A stretch of DNA of 64,000 nt from Telmatactis stephensoni (GCA_029948255.1 JALIZF010001702.1:248001-312000); one strand, 5' to 3'. Numbered from the stretch's first letter, positions 27,301-34,510 are shown. Notes: generated from the sequence alone by a model not told the origin. Numbers and translations are program-made.

Positions 27301-27578
27301 GGCCCTTTTCCAGTTCAATATTTAAAACTTTCATACATAACATTGAACAATCCTTTATCTATCTCACCTATAGCCATGATTCCACCCTTTTTCTCGTTAG
27401 CATCAGAGCTGGAAACCATCTCAAAGATGTTGTGATTGAAATCATCCATAAAACTCGTGAGTTGCTCGGGTGAAGCCTCCCTCAACTCGGTAGACACATA
27501 CTGTTGAAGGTCTTTGGCAGCTTGGAGGCGAACTTCATCTGAACGGCTCTTTAGACCGGCAAGAAGGGATTGCATCAT
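348..27578 (-). CDS. MTOR: mTOR serine/threonine kinase, N-terminal about 1,714 residues (3' part outside window)
   Basis: This gene encodes the catalytic subunit of TORC1 and TORC2, the nutrient and growth sensor of animal cells. The translated exons match metazoan mTOR collinearly. Recognisable blocks include [10 protein letters not shown] near residue 55, [60 protein letters not shown] and [16 protein letters not shown]. The order is N-terminal HEAT repeats followed by the FAT domain. The start is the ATG at 27578, which opens a reading frame aligned with the mTOR N-terminus. The 43 exons all have GT-AG boundaries and keep frame throughout (sum 5,144 nt). The last visible exon ends in phase 2 at 348, so FRB, kinase and FATC exons must lie to the left of the window. 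No frameshift or stop was found in any exon. Exon coordinates are given in the two domain entries. Confidence 0.97.
583..690. repeat. (GGGA)n microsatellite in mTOR intron
   Basis: A purine-rich GGAA/GGGA tract lies in the intron between the exons at 348-469 and 774-1139. It creates Pro/Ser-rich spurious frames on the minus strand that extend the flanking exon and should not be read as coding. Confidence 0.9.
1656..1792. mobile_element. MITE with terminal inverted repeats, 3-bp TSD
   Basis: The ends are inverted copies (GGGTGTTTTCCATTTAG on the left, its complement on the right), and the inner arms continue with imperfect complementarity (GAACCAAC, GGCC). A TAG trinucleotide flanks both sides (53-55 and 93-95 of the respective hundreds), consistent with a 3-bp target-site duplication of Harbinger-type elements. 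It is 137 bp and non-coding, in an mTOR intron. Confidence 0.7.
2166..2226. repeat. (GATGAT)n microsatellite
   Basis: A run of GAT/GAC/GGT trinucleotides lies in the mTOR intron between exons 1820-1897 and 2276-2391. Confidence 0.85.
3155..3595. repeat. (GGGAGAGA)n satellite-like tract in mTOR intron
   Basis: About 440 bp of GGGA/GAGA units with local 12-bp higher order lies between mTOR exons 2854-2993 and 3917-3995. It is open in several frames on both strands (Glu-Gly-Arg or Pro-Ser-Leu repeats), which is a composition artefact. Confidence 0.95.
4570..4740. mobile_element. Possible degenerate foldback element rich in TTGCAAC
   Basis: The left half carries GTGCGCAACACAG and GTCCACCCTTGCAAC. 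The right half carries the imperfect complements GCAGGGTGGATAC and GTGTTGCACGCAAC. Similar TTGCAAC-rich stretches occur at about 32060-32220 and 9680-9780. The ends are not sharp and no target duplication was found, so this is a weak call. Confidence 0.35.
6541..6571. repeat. Short direct repeats of a splice acceptor
   Basis: The block ACTAAAACCTGAAATT recurs just upstream (in mTOR sense) of exon 6471-6533. The true acceptor at 6534-6535 is therefore followed by two further copies of the same branch/acceptor text (CAG with GTTTTAGT). The copies are untranslated unless a distal acceptor is used. Confidence 0.55.
6720..7466. mobile_element. TA-flanked TIR element (Tc1/mariner-like MITE) in mTOR intron
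   Basis: The left end is CCTTATTCTCACTTAATTTC and the right end is its close inverted complement, each flanked by TA. The subterminal regions contain repeated TCGCGAAATTAAATACTCGC blocks in both orientations. No transposase frame is present. A tRNA-derived SINE (6955-7142) sits inside it. It is 747 bp, between mTOR exons 6471-6533 and 7580-7772. Confidence 0.75.
6955..7142 (-). mobile_element. tRNA-derived SINE
   Basis: Read on the minus strand from 7142 the head is GGAGGCAGCATGGCCGAGTG, a type-II-tRNA-like A box. The B box GGTTCGATACC lies about 50 bases on. The body continues to about 6955 without an acceptor stem pairing that would make a functional tRNA. This is a polymerase III-type retroposon rather than a tRNA gene. 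Confidence 0.75.
11202..13401. mobile_element. 2.2-kb TIR element in mTOR intron, with internal tandem duplication
   Basis: Perfect 15-bp ends AATAGCGGAGCTCCC (11203-11217) and its complement (13386-13400) bound the region. Inside, a block of about 550 bp starting TACTACCTAATAGC (11196) is repeated in diverged form from 11754 (TACTACCTAAAAGC), both with AATTGGGCTTSCTGTGGTAA. Near the right end lie an ACGGACGTATGTATGT microsatellite (13228-13287) and a GC-rich hairpin (13362-13391). No transposase was found and no clear TSD. It lies in the intron 11144-13803. Confidence 0.55.
13228..13287. repeat. (GTAC/GTAT)n microsatellite
   Basis: ACGGACGTATGTACGTATGT-type tetranucleotide units lie in the right part of the TIR element at 11202-13401. 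Confidence 0.8.
13547..13690 (+). repeat. Dispersed repeat copy 1 ([12 protein letters not shown] block)
   Basis: About 140 bp starting near CAAGAGGCACGGGGCTGAAG is nearly identical to 21990-22128. The plus strand is open and reads [19 protein letters not shown] then PVVFNREA. The two copies share this frame up to a 2-nt indel. Homology stops abruptly on both sides. Both copies are in mTOR introns in the same orientation. The class is unknown (old retroposon or MITE core). Confidence 0.6.
14124..14335. repeat. (GAAT)n microsatellite
   Basis: GAATGAATGAAT units with interruptions (ACCAAATGAATGA) lie in the intron between mTOR exons 13804-13897 and 14359-14399, ending about 24 bp before the 41-nt exon. 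The Ser/Phe/His/Ile-rich minus-strand frames here are spurious. Confidence 0.9.
16211..16447 (+). mobile_element. tRNA-derived SINE (V-shared tail with 30645 and 34511 copies)
   Basis: An A-box-like GGCATGGTTGGCCAAACAG and B-box-like GTTTGAGTCCC are followed by GATGTGTTGTTCTCTACCAT, then TCCAGTTTTTCCTCCCTC. The same tail occurs in the copies at 30645 and 34511, so the three belong to one SINE family. It lies in an mTOR intron, antisense to the gene. Confidence 0.65.
18119..18350. repeat. CT-rich and (ATTC)n low-complexity tract
   Basis: Pyrimidine-rich CCTTCC and CATTCATTC units lie in the mTOR intron between exons 17896-18007 and 18417-18541. Confidence 0.85.
19011..19290. repeat. 22-bp minisatellite in mTOR intron
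   Basis: About 12 tandem copies of GTAAGTGGTTGGTAAGGTGT-like units, with variants (CATCAGAAAGTGG, TCAGTAAGTTG). The array lies between mTOR exons 18864-18947 and 19326-19421 and ends about 36 bp before the latter's donor side. Confidence 0.9.
20343..20510 (+). mobile_element. tRNA-derived SINE, second family
   Basis: The head reads GGAGCAAGTATAGCTCAGTT with A box TAGCTCAGTTGGTTAGTGC and B box AGTTCGATTCC. The tail TTCCATTCTGTGTAGCTTTA also occurs, reversed, at 40066-40170. It lies in the mTOR intron 19564-20670, antisense to the gene. Confidence 0.75.
20872..20902. repeat. (GAAT)n microsatellite
   Basis: A short GAATGAATGAATG run within a purine-rich mTOR intron stretch (about 20820-21110). 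The Phe/Ser-rich minus-strand frames that extend neighbouring exons through it are not coding. Confidence 0.85.
21990..22128 (+). repeat. Dispersed repeat copy 2 ([12 protein letters not shown] block)
   Basis: This is the second copy of the repeat at 13547-13690, differing by a few substitutions and a 2-nt deletion after GAGGCCACAT. It lies in the mTOR intron between exons 21781-21893 and 22651-22875. Confidence 0.6.
23092..23655. mobile_element. TIR element beginning ATAGATCGATTTCA
   Basis: The left end ATAGATCGATTTCACTGACG and the right end (complement of ATAGATCGATTTCACGTGAC) form inverted repeats around 564 bp. An internal palindrome at about 23283-23326 contains GCCGCCATATTGGTGTACAC. 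No transposase. It lies in the mTOR intron 22876-23718. Confidence 0.65.
25628..27164. mobile_element. 1.54-kb TIR element in mTOR intron 1, 7-bp TSD
   Basis: The ends are inverted repeats (CCCGACGTAGCTAATCGAAC). They are flanked by identical GTATTAT at 25621-25627 and 27165-27171. Both subterminal regions (25640-25810 and 26945-27160) are packed with ATCGAAC/GTTCGAT motifs in both orientations. The interior holds an open frame on the minus strand (26093-26734) and no recognisable transposase. This looks like a non-autonomous element with captured or orphan sequence. Confidence 0.75.
26093..26734 (-). CDS. Orphan 213-residue open frame inside TIR element
   Basis: The frame is uninterrupted for 213 codons inside the 25628-27164 element. 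The predicted protein has a charged, Gln/Lys/Glu-rich middle (about 55-110: [20 protein letters not shown]). Two hydrophobic stretches follow near residues 123-140 ([18 protein letters not shown]) and 170-190 ([19 protein letters not shown]), possible membrane segments. An acceptor-like TTTTTAG precedes codon 31 or so, so a spliced form is possible. I do not recognise it. It may be cargo of the transposon or a chance frame. Confidence 0.3.
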   Translation of the reverse strand: MPFLSSPFLALCSEPRFDSKFSTIPWLSFRAFLVVASVEQWKKQALVDKVREQRNKQQNQTEVDISLQTTITQEFTEQGTSSEADTLRNDLANDSEQLLNKGVLKTECRYQVIYFDSRRHRLLKTLVVIMFFLATSVDVNVFKFIEGFCASVKLLNDLLCAEIAEVLLEIFKFLSTLLLLIIASLTNVAASFISRYLIIFVNECRFQERVFCN

Positions 27579-27871
27579 TTTTGAAGAATTAGTTCGTCCA
27601 ATTCAGGGCTAAATGAGGTTGAAGTTATGGATTTGCTCTTGCGACCACAATGGCCGCCATTGCTGCCCTCGAGTGTGGCCTTTTGGGCTCCCTGTGTTAC
27701 AATCCACAGGAAGACCAAGACAGAGTCGTTGTGTCGTTGCGAATTTAGAATAATTGCAAATACTTAAAAAAAATAAAAAAAATAAAAATGTAATTGAATC
27801 AACCCCTACACCGAAAATATAGAAAAATAAAGAAGAAAAAAGAAAACAAACAATAAAAAGAAATATTTCCC

Positions 27872-28176
27872 GGCGTTGACGGGACTCGAACCTGTAACAC
27901 CCACATCGGTCCCCCCGGAAATAAAGTAACAAAATAAATAAATAATTGGAAAAAAGGAAAAAATAAATAAATTTTGGGACGATTCTCCCGAGACATTCAT
28001 AGAAGCTGAGACATCGAATCGACTTACGTTACGGATGAAGATTTCGGCCCCATCCACGCTATCCCGGTGCTACATCAAACAGTTGTCTTAGCCCGAAGGC
28101 CAGGGAGGGAGACGATATCCGGACCCTAATCCATACCTTTAGATATCACCTTAGACCGCTGCGCTACCTAGACACT
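27872..28176 (-). mobile_element. tRNA-like SINE remnant, A and B boxes far apart
   Basis: On the minus strand, TAGCGCAGCGGTCTAAGG (28150-28170) resembles an A box. About 250 bases later GGTTCGAGTCCCGTCAACGC (27874-27896) is a very good B box and T arm. The spacing is far too large for a tRNA. The best reading is two tRNA-derived SINE pieces, or one split by an insertion. Confidence 0.45.
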
Positions 28177-28459
28177 TAATAATTATAATGTCTAATCGGG
28201 GTAGTCTATTCGGCGAAGTTTCATTGTGATGCTAATATGTTTGTTCCATGTCCTTGGGGAGATCAAAGAACCAATCAAAGCAGCCATCTAATCAAGAATT
28301 ACTGACTTTAATATAGAAACAAAATTTAAAAGAATAGATTTTCGTGAATATTCTGTTCCATTTGTTAAAGAGTTAAAATTAGAAAACGCCCCTTTAATTT
28401 TCGCTGCCTCATATTTGATTAGAAATCAGAAAAAAAAGTTACTACTTCACTAAAGCATC

Positions 28460-28890
28460 GTGAATTCAGGGGCCCGAGGTTCAGCGGGATGTGAGATCTG
28501 CATTGGGAAGCGGGATTCCGATGCAAGCAAATTAAAAATACAAGCGGGAATCGGGAATCAGTACTGTTACGAGCGGGAGCGGGATTTCGTGCTTTTGAGG
28601 GATCGGGATACGGGAATCTTCAGGGATAGCAGCTGGATACGAGACGGCAACGTATCGGTCTAAATTTTGAAAACTTCTGCGCGCAAAGCCAAATGAAATT
28701 CCAGAGGCAGAAACAAATGAGTCTCATCAGTCAAATATTGAAAAACTGACTACCCAAAAATGTTTTCTAGTGTGTTACCCACTGCTAACTAACAAAGAAA
28801 GATCATCAAAACTGAAAATTCGACGGGGTCGGGATTTTTATTTATATACTCGGCGGGATGCGGGATTTCTGCCAAAAAAATAACGCATAC
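28460..28890. repeat. GCGGGAT-rich degenerate repeat
   Basis: Scattered GCGGGATTCC, GCGGGAATCGGGAATC and GCGGGATGCGGGATTT motifs lie upstream of PSMB6. They are the reverse-complement flavour of the CCCGCAATCCCGCA subterminal repeats at 38520-38930, so this may be an eroded member of that family. Sharp ends were not found. Confidence 0.4.
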
Positions 28891-29104
28891 CAAGCACCGT
28901 ACACGTCTCTCTCTTCTGACCGCAATTTATTGGTTTTGATCAATAGATAAAAATGAAGCTTCTCAATTTGCCAGGATTAAAAATTCTTTTAGTAGAAGAT
29001 GGAAATGATCAAAGTGCCGGCGTATTTTTCTCATTTCTCTTTTATCTTGCTTGGGCTACCTGTGTTTACCAGAGTTCTTTGCGAGCCCATTCATCAAATC
29101 CATC

Positions 29105-31932
29105 ATGGCGGGCGCTTCGATGACAATGCACTCTTTTCCCTCTTCCCCAGAATGGGTCTCTTCGAAGCATTTAACAGGGGTAAGTTGGTCTACAGCTAGC
29201 TTACTTTATCTACATTGTGTGTATTCATTATGGTTTATTTTCGTTGTGTTTTAGACTACAGTAATGGCTGTAGAGTTTGATGGTGGGGTCGTGATTGGTG
29301 CTGACTCACGAACAACGACCGGGTAATTCATTTTCTAATTTTATAGTATGCATAAATGTTACTTAGAATTTATCAATCATTATACCTGGTTTATTTTTAA
29401 ATGGTTCTCTTTTTTCGTACTTTGCCTTCAAGCATAAATGTCAAAATTTAAAATGGCTGTGATTCAAAAATGTTCCCAATTTTTTTTTCAAAATCACAAA
29501 ACAGTTATTTGAGTTCCTTGTTTATTGTTTCCACAGTGCTTATATTGCTAATAGAGTAACAGACAAACTTACACCAATAACAGAGAATATATTCTGCTGT
29601 CGATCTGGTTCGGCTGCTGATACTCAAGCCATCGCTGACATCATAAAATATCACCTGAATTTCCATAAGTGAGTACTTCCTCCCCCTGAATTTCTATAAG
29701 TGAGTTCCCCCTCCCCCTGAATTTCTATAAGTGAGTACTTCCTCCCCCTGAATTTCTATAAGTGAGTTCCCCCTCCTCCTGAATTTAACAGAATCCACTG
29801 ATTGACCTCTAGACAACACATGGTGTACAAATGTACAAGTTATGGTCATCAAAGTACAGACATTTTGATGAATGGTTGTACAGATACCATAAATCCTCAA
29901 ATTAGTTCTGCGGGCACTTATTTTAGATTTATTACAAGGAGGTGGGTGCTGATAAGGGGATGCTTATTCAAAGGGATGTGCTTATCTCAAATTTTGAATT
30001 AAATGAGATATTATGCATGTGAAAAAGCCATGCTAATATAATTATACATGGATCTGGAAAATCTCCGTCTTAGAGAGGTGGCCATCTTAGTGAGGTGTCA
30101 ATTTGGCAAGAGTTCATCTAAACTTTCATTCCCATGATATTTCTTTTAGTATTGAACTTGGTGAGCCAGTAGAAGTCAAGACTGCAGCTAATCTGTTTAG
30201 AGAAATGTGTTATGGTTACAGAGATCAATTGAGTGCTGGGATTATCTGTGCTGGATGGGATAAAAGAAATGGTGGACAGGTATAGTTTACTTATATTTTG
30301 TACTGTATAACTTGAATCTAAAATTGAATGGGTGCCCCTTGAAAATGGCTTGAGTGACATATTTTCTCAAATGTTCTAAAGTGGCCTCAGTGGACTATTT
30401 TGAAGCAGGAAGGAAGGGAACTGTCAGTGTATTTGTGATACTTTTTAGCACTGTTGTAGCTCTCTGTACATTGGGCATGCCTGTTTGATGCAAATTTGTT
30501 TTTTGACAGGTTTACTCTATACCACTTGGTGGGATGTGTGTTAGACAACCCTTTACTATTGGAGGTAAATGGAGCTAGAGTGTCAATCAGAGAGATTGTA
30601 CATGTATTTTATTGTTTATCTTATCATGTATTTAGGTTCTAGTAGGGAAGCAAGGGTGGCCGAGCGGTGAGAGCGCCAGTCTGTCACCGCTGTGGTCCCT
30701 CGTTCAATCCCCGGACAGGGCATCACATGTGGCTTGAGTTTCTTGTTCGTTCTCTCCCTTGCTTCGAGGTTTTTTTCTCCGGGTTCTCTGGTTTTTCCTC
30801 CCTCAGTAAAAACGAACTAGTTTCGATCTTAGCTGTGCTCCGTGATCAGACATGAGTCGTATGGTGGCTGCTACGTGGATGTGTATGTAAATTTGTATGT
30901 ATAAATGTGTGATTGTTCAATTGTCTCGTAATGAAAGTGCCCTTGTAAACCTTCGACTCGATCATGTTGAGCTGCACCCTTCGTAATTCAGCACTTGGCT
31001 GCGAGGAAGGGTGATGAGCTACCCCAAATTTAATTTAATTTAATTTAGTAGTACATATATGGATATCGATTCACATATTTAGGTTCTGCTGGTACATATC
31101 TTGATATTGATTCACATATTGAGGTTCTGCTAGTACATATTCTGATATTGATTAATGTATTTAGGTTCTGGTAGTACATATATCTATGGTCATTGTGATG
31201 CTACATATAAAAAAGGCATGAACAAAGAGGAATGTTTCAAGTTTGTGGCTAATGGTAAATAAACTATAGTTTTGTTTATACTCAGTGCATCGTTCAGGGA
31301 TGAATGTCGGGGAGGGATGCAGGGGGTGTACACCCTCTTAAGACTATTTTTAACCCTTTTTTTCATGATACACTTTCAAAAGCCCTCTAGATTCTCTGGA
31401 TGACCCTCTGGATGATTTCAAATTTCTAGAACAATGCACGCCCTCCTGAAGTATTATCTAGATCTGTCCGTCCTTCATATATTCTCTCCACCTTAATAGT
31501 TCACATTTGTAGAAAATGAATAATTAGTGTTTTGGAATGTGTTAATTGTCAGCAAATATAAGCTACTATGTGTTATTTTATGGTTTCAACATAAGAATGG
31601 AACTCCTGTTAATACAACCACCTATGAGACTTAAAGGCCTATAACATTGGAATGGTCCTATTAACAGGGTTTTCAGTCATGCAGAAGCCATTCACTGTTG
31701 AACCACATACTTTGCTGGCCCTAATTGATTAATTTAAATATATTCAACATAAAGTATTTGTTTATCATTAATTATTGATAATATAATATTTATCTAATTT
31801 GCAGCCGTTGCCTTGGCAATGTCACGTGATGGATCATCAGGTGGTATTATACGCATGGCCGCAATTGATGCATCAGGGGTTGAAAGGCGTGTCATCTTGG
31901 GTAATGAACTGCCCACCTTCTATGAAGGATGA
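29105..31932 (+). CDS. PSMB6: 20S proteasome subunit beta-1 (PSMB6/PSMB9 type)
   Basis: This is the caspase-like catalytic subunit of the 20S core. Exons: 29105-29179, 29255-29322, 29537-29668, 30150-30279, 30510-30564, 31165-31254, 31805-31932; 678 nt, 225 residues, frame kept at every GT-AG junction. A 25-residue propeptide ends LTG and the mature enzyme starts [13 protein letters not shown]. Counting from Thr1, Asp17, Lys33 and Arg45 are present, Arg45 being the caspase-like specificity residue. Other signatures are [20 protein letters not shown] and [11 protein letters not shown]. The C-terminus [10 protein letters not shown] is closer to vertebrate PSMB9 than PSMB6, as expected if this is the single pre-duplication beta-1. 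Splicing joins exon 1 to exon 2 exactly at the Gly/Thr1 cleavage site. The start ATG sits in ATCATGG, a good context. The gene is complete. Confidence 0.96.
29668..29790. repeat. Tandem copies of an exon end with splice donor in PSMB6 intron 3
   Basis: The last bases of exon 3 plus donor (CTGAATTTCCATAAGTGAGT) are repeated about three times downstream as CTGAATTTCTATAAGTGAGT, separated by CCCCCTCCCC-type spacers. Each copy retains a GTGAGT donor core, so several competing 5' splice sites follow the true one at 29669. Confidence 0.75.
30627..31180. repeat. Tandem copies of the PSMB6 exon-6 acceptor, one split by a SINE
   Basis: Units of about 58 bp containing TTTAGGTTCTGSTAGTACAT occur at about 30631 (ATTTAGGTTCTAGTAG), 31077, 31124 (mutated to TTGAGG) and at the true exon 6 start at 31161-31180. 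The first copy is interrupted by the SINE at 30645-31043. Two of the upstream copies keep an intact AG acceptor. Confidence 0.8.
30645..31043 (+). mobile_element. tRNA-derived SINE in PSMB6 intron 5
   Basis: The head GGAAGCAAGGGTGGCCGAGC gives the A box and GTTCAATCCCC the B box. The body includes TTTTTCTCCGGGTTCTCTGG and TTTTTCCTCCCTCAGTAAAA, shared with copies at 16211 and 34511. The 3' end is a (TTTAA)n tail, and TAGTAG-like sequence is present at both insertion edges, a probable short target duplication. It interrupts an exon-6-like repeat unit. Confidence 0.8.
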
Positions 31933-33084
31933 AGTCTCTATTTATAATGCATTGTAGAAATCTCTGTATGTTGTATGTCTTGTAAACTAACTTTGTAAAA
32001 ATTAAGCATCTCTGGCATAAATATACAAATTTCCTTCTGTGTAATCCCCTTAGTTAAGACATTGTTACAAAAATGCATTTTTTGGCAACTCATCTTACAA
32101 TGGTGTTGCAAAAGAAGTGGTGAACCGTTGCACCATGCAGCATACCCTGCATCATGCTAAAACAAAACCAGAAAACAATTGCACCAACAGTTTTTGACAT
32201 TTTGTGGCATGTAACACCCCTGCAGTGATTGGGGAACCTTATTTTGTTATGCCACTGTGAGAAAATTTGCAGAAAGAAATACTCTGTATAACAGCATCTT
32301 TAGGGCTGGTTTTCACCAGCAATGGAAGTGGAAGCAATATATGCAGACTCAGTGTTGCATTTCTCACCTAGATGTGAAAAAATGACAATGAACAGTGCAT
32401 ATTGATTCTGCATATGAACTGCCTTCCGCTTCTGCTTCTGTCACTCTTGAAAACCAGGCTTTAAGATATACAATTAATTAGATTGTGTATCCATGCCTAG
32501 AAAAGTTCCCTGCAACATTTGTACCCTGCAGTGTTGCAGAAGCAGAGCTCAAATCTACTCCTCAACTGCTGTACGAAATCCTTTGCAGGGTTGCACTCTC
32601 ATTGCATCAGTACACATGAACTTTATTATCTAAAGATTTAGATATTTCAAATACCAAAGTTGTGAAGTATAAAATCCAAGTATCATAGTTGTAAGTCAGA
32701 GATGTAAGTGCAATAAAAAAGGTTTAAGTTTTCAAGCTTGTTTTTTACAGTTATTGAGTATTGATGAATATATTATATTCACCCTTTCCACTAGTTTAAG
32801 GTAAAACAGTTTTTAATTTACCTTTTAATAGGGTGACAGTGTGTAGTGGTTAAATATAAATTTATGATTATGACGTGGATATCTGTGTTTCCTGGGTGTT
32901 TTCCTATCCTTTATAGGCCTCTGTTAGTATTTTCATAACTTGGTGTTAAAAATATTTCAAGATTTACCGCAAAACCAGCGGGCATTAGACGGCCATTGGC
33001 CAATAATTAGTAGTTGTTCTCGAATGTAGTTCCATCCAGACAACAAGGAAGGACAACTGCCTTGTGTCATTCAAAGTTTCACTT
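31933..33084. other. Intergenic region between PSMB6 and the 325-residue gene (tail to tail)
   Basis: It contains the PSMB6 3' flank (an AATAAA at about 32711 is the clearest candidate signal, some 780 bp past the stop), a TTGCAAC-rich stretch at 32060-32220 and a Harbinger-like MITE at 32303-32460. No coding frame is supported. Confidence 0.55.
32303..32460. mobile_element. Harbinger-like MITE (GGCTGGTTTTCA ends), TTA duplication
   Basis: The ends GGGCTGGTTTTCACC and the complement of AGCCTGGTTTTCAAG are inverted, and TTA flanks both (32300-32302, 32461-32463). The internal arms (GGAAGTGGAAGCAATATATG and CTTCCGCTTCTGCTTCTG) pair imperfectly. The same family recurs at 62916-63086. Confidence 0.8.
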
Positions 33085-34062
33085 TTAAATTGACTTTCTT
33101 CTCTCATCATAGCGAGTTATAACAGAGAAGGCAGAGTTAGATTGACTGTGTATCTCTGGTTTAGTTTCGGGGCTATGTACTTCGAATTCTTCCTCTTTTT
33201 CTTTTTCGACTTTGGGTATTTCTATGAAAGGAGGAAATGTCGGCGACGGAACCTTTAATGTTGCCATGGTAACTTCGGGAGACTTGTCCTTGGGTTTTGG
33301 CAAATCGTCCTGATGAGGAGAAACAGGTTTTTGAACAACAGAGACTTCTTTCTTAGTCTCTTTTTTAACTTTCTTTTGCTCAGTTTCTCGCGATTTTCTT
33401 CTCTGCTTGAAAATTCTCGAGGCTTCTTTGTCATGGGAAAGTCTTCTCTGTGACAAGGTCTTTTCAGGGGTCGGTCTTTGTGATAAGTTTACTGTAGATA
33501 CAATCGGTGGTAGAATAAGTTGAGATTTATCTCTCCGTTTAACTGGAATTGTCGCGCGATGGGTCAACGATATTGGTTGTCCTTCTACTTGAGTTAAAAA
33601 TACTTTGGGCCTTTGCTCTGTCTTGGAATGCGCAGTATCGCTTGGTAGCATTCCTTTGCGCCGTGGAGATAAAGGCGGATTGACGCCCCATTGTAAAGGT
33701 CTCTTTACCAAAGGCTGCATATTCTTAGAAAGATATTCAATGTACGAATATCCTGCTCTAGTCTCGTAAGGACGATGCATCAAACTCTTCAGTAAGCGAT
33801 CAAGTTCTTTGTTTTTATCCGCTGTAACCATGTTATGAGTGTCTTTGGACAAATGCGCTCGATCCCTGGGATTCATGTTCAGTCTATGGACTCTATCCTT
33901 AAAATTCCTTCTATCAGCTTCCAGTGATTTTGTCTTCATGCGTCGTTCACTCTCCAAAACAGCGAGTTGTTTCTTCAAGTGCTTTTCGTGTCTTAGATTC
34001 ATACGAGAGACATAGCGATCTTCGTTTGACCATTGGACAGTGCCTTGAGTGGCTTCAGCCAT
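33085..34062 (-). CDS. Uncharacterised basic protein, 325 residues, single exon
   Basis: The frame runs uninterrupted from the ATG at 34062 (AAATGGC context) to TAA at 33085. I do not recognise a domain. Residues about 15-75 are charged and probably helical (HEKHLKKQLAVLESERRMKT, LEADRRNFKDRVHRL). Residues 90-125 contain the aromatic stretch ETRAGYSYIEYLSK and a PLQWGVNPPLSPRRKG motif. Residues 145-330 look disordered: Lys/Arg-rich with RRLSHDKEASRIFKQRRKS, a KKVKKETKKE cluster, then Pro/Glu-rich PPFIEIPKVEKEKEEEFEV. There is no signal peptide or membrane segment. Codon-level coherence and ordinary composition distinguish it from the simple-repeat frames elsewhere. It is probably a real nuclear or cytoskeletal protein; function unknown. 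Confidence 0.75.
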   Translation of the reverse strand: MAEATQGTVQWSNEDRYVSRMNLRHEKHLKKQLAVLESERRMKTKSLEADRRNFKDRVHRLNMNPRDRAHLSKDTHNMVTADKNKELDRLLKSLMHRPYETRAGYSYIEYLSKNMQPLVKRPLQWGVNPPLSPRRKGMLPSDTAHSKTEQRPKVFLTQVEGQPISLTHRATIPVKRRDKSQLILPPIVSTVNLSQRPTPEKTLSQRRLSHDKEASRIFKQRRKSRETEQKKVKKETKKEVSVVQKPVSPHQDDLPKPKDKSPEVTMATLKVPSPTFPPFIEIPKVEKEKEEEFEVHSPETKPEIHSQSNSAFSVITRYDERRKSI

Positions 34063-34510
34063 TTCAATCCTACAAACCTTGACAATTCAGAGGAGAGGCT
34101 TTTTCTTGCGTTATTACTTCTCATTCAATTTGTCAAAGTATTTGGACAAACACGGTTTCCACAATCCAGCACAGTTTCGATATTTAAACCTTTAAATATG
34201 CTTGATCGGATTTGAACCGTTATGTGACACCTATTTCCTCGACAACAACATTCCTCAAGATCACGTCATCTTGATAACGGAATGAACTTCCTCACCCTCG
34301 GGACGAGATCCAATTGTCCGCGGAGAGGCGTACGTCCGGTCTAGAGGGCCTATATATATGCAGTAAAAAAGTGTGCAATATAAACAACAGCTCCAGCTGA
34401 AGCTCCAGGTAGTGCAATTCCATCGGCTTCAGAGAAAACTGCAAAACTAGTTTACAACTAAGAAACATGATCGGACAAAGTTGAATGGGTGAATGTGCTC
34501 TAGAGGGTCT
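34063..34510. other. 5' flank of the 325-residue gene
   Basis: This is the sequence upstream (minus sense) of the ATG at 34062. I see no conserved frame, and no certain TATA or CCAAT element. Confidence 0.4.

Larger units (their letters stand above)
5217..27578 (-). other. MTOR: mTOR exons 1-34: HEAT-repeat region
   Basis: Exons in transcript order: 27368-27578, 24999-25234, 24586-24687, 24233-24334, 23719-23862, 22651-22875, 21781-21893, 21371-21419, 21121-21254, 20671-20799, 19496-19563, 19326-19421, 18864-18947, 18417-18541, 17896-18007, 17384-17490, 16619-16717, 16001-16123, 15734-15811, 15343-15435, 14359-14399, 13804-13897, 11026-11143, 10306-10442, 9947-10003, 9512-9565, 9152-9238, 8906-9073, 8354-8466, 7580-7772, 6471-6533, 5825-5974, 5467-5609, 5217-5274. 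They encode about residues 1-1302, the alpha-solenoid known in the family to bind RAPTOR and other partners. Each boundary was set by GT/AG plus phase and homology. The smallest exon is 41 nt (14359-14399, encoding [13 protein letters not shown]). The variable segment after DPYKHK (exon 11026-11143) is shorter than in vertebrates. Confidence 0.9.
27579..29104. promoter_or_regulatory. Shared head-to-head promoter region of mTOR and PSMB6
   Basis: The 1.5 kb between the divergent mTOR (minus) and proteasome beta-1 (plus) start codons must hold both promoters. About 65-80 bp upstream of the mTOR ATG is a palindromic AATGGCCGCCATT (27645-27660), which contains the YY1-type ATGGC core on both strands. 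The rest includes an A-rich stretch (27770-27860), a tRNA-like fragment (27872-28176) and a GCGGGAT-rich segment (28470-28880). No clear TATA box was assigned. Transcription start sites are not determinable from sequence alone. Confidence 0.5.
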
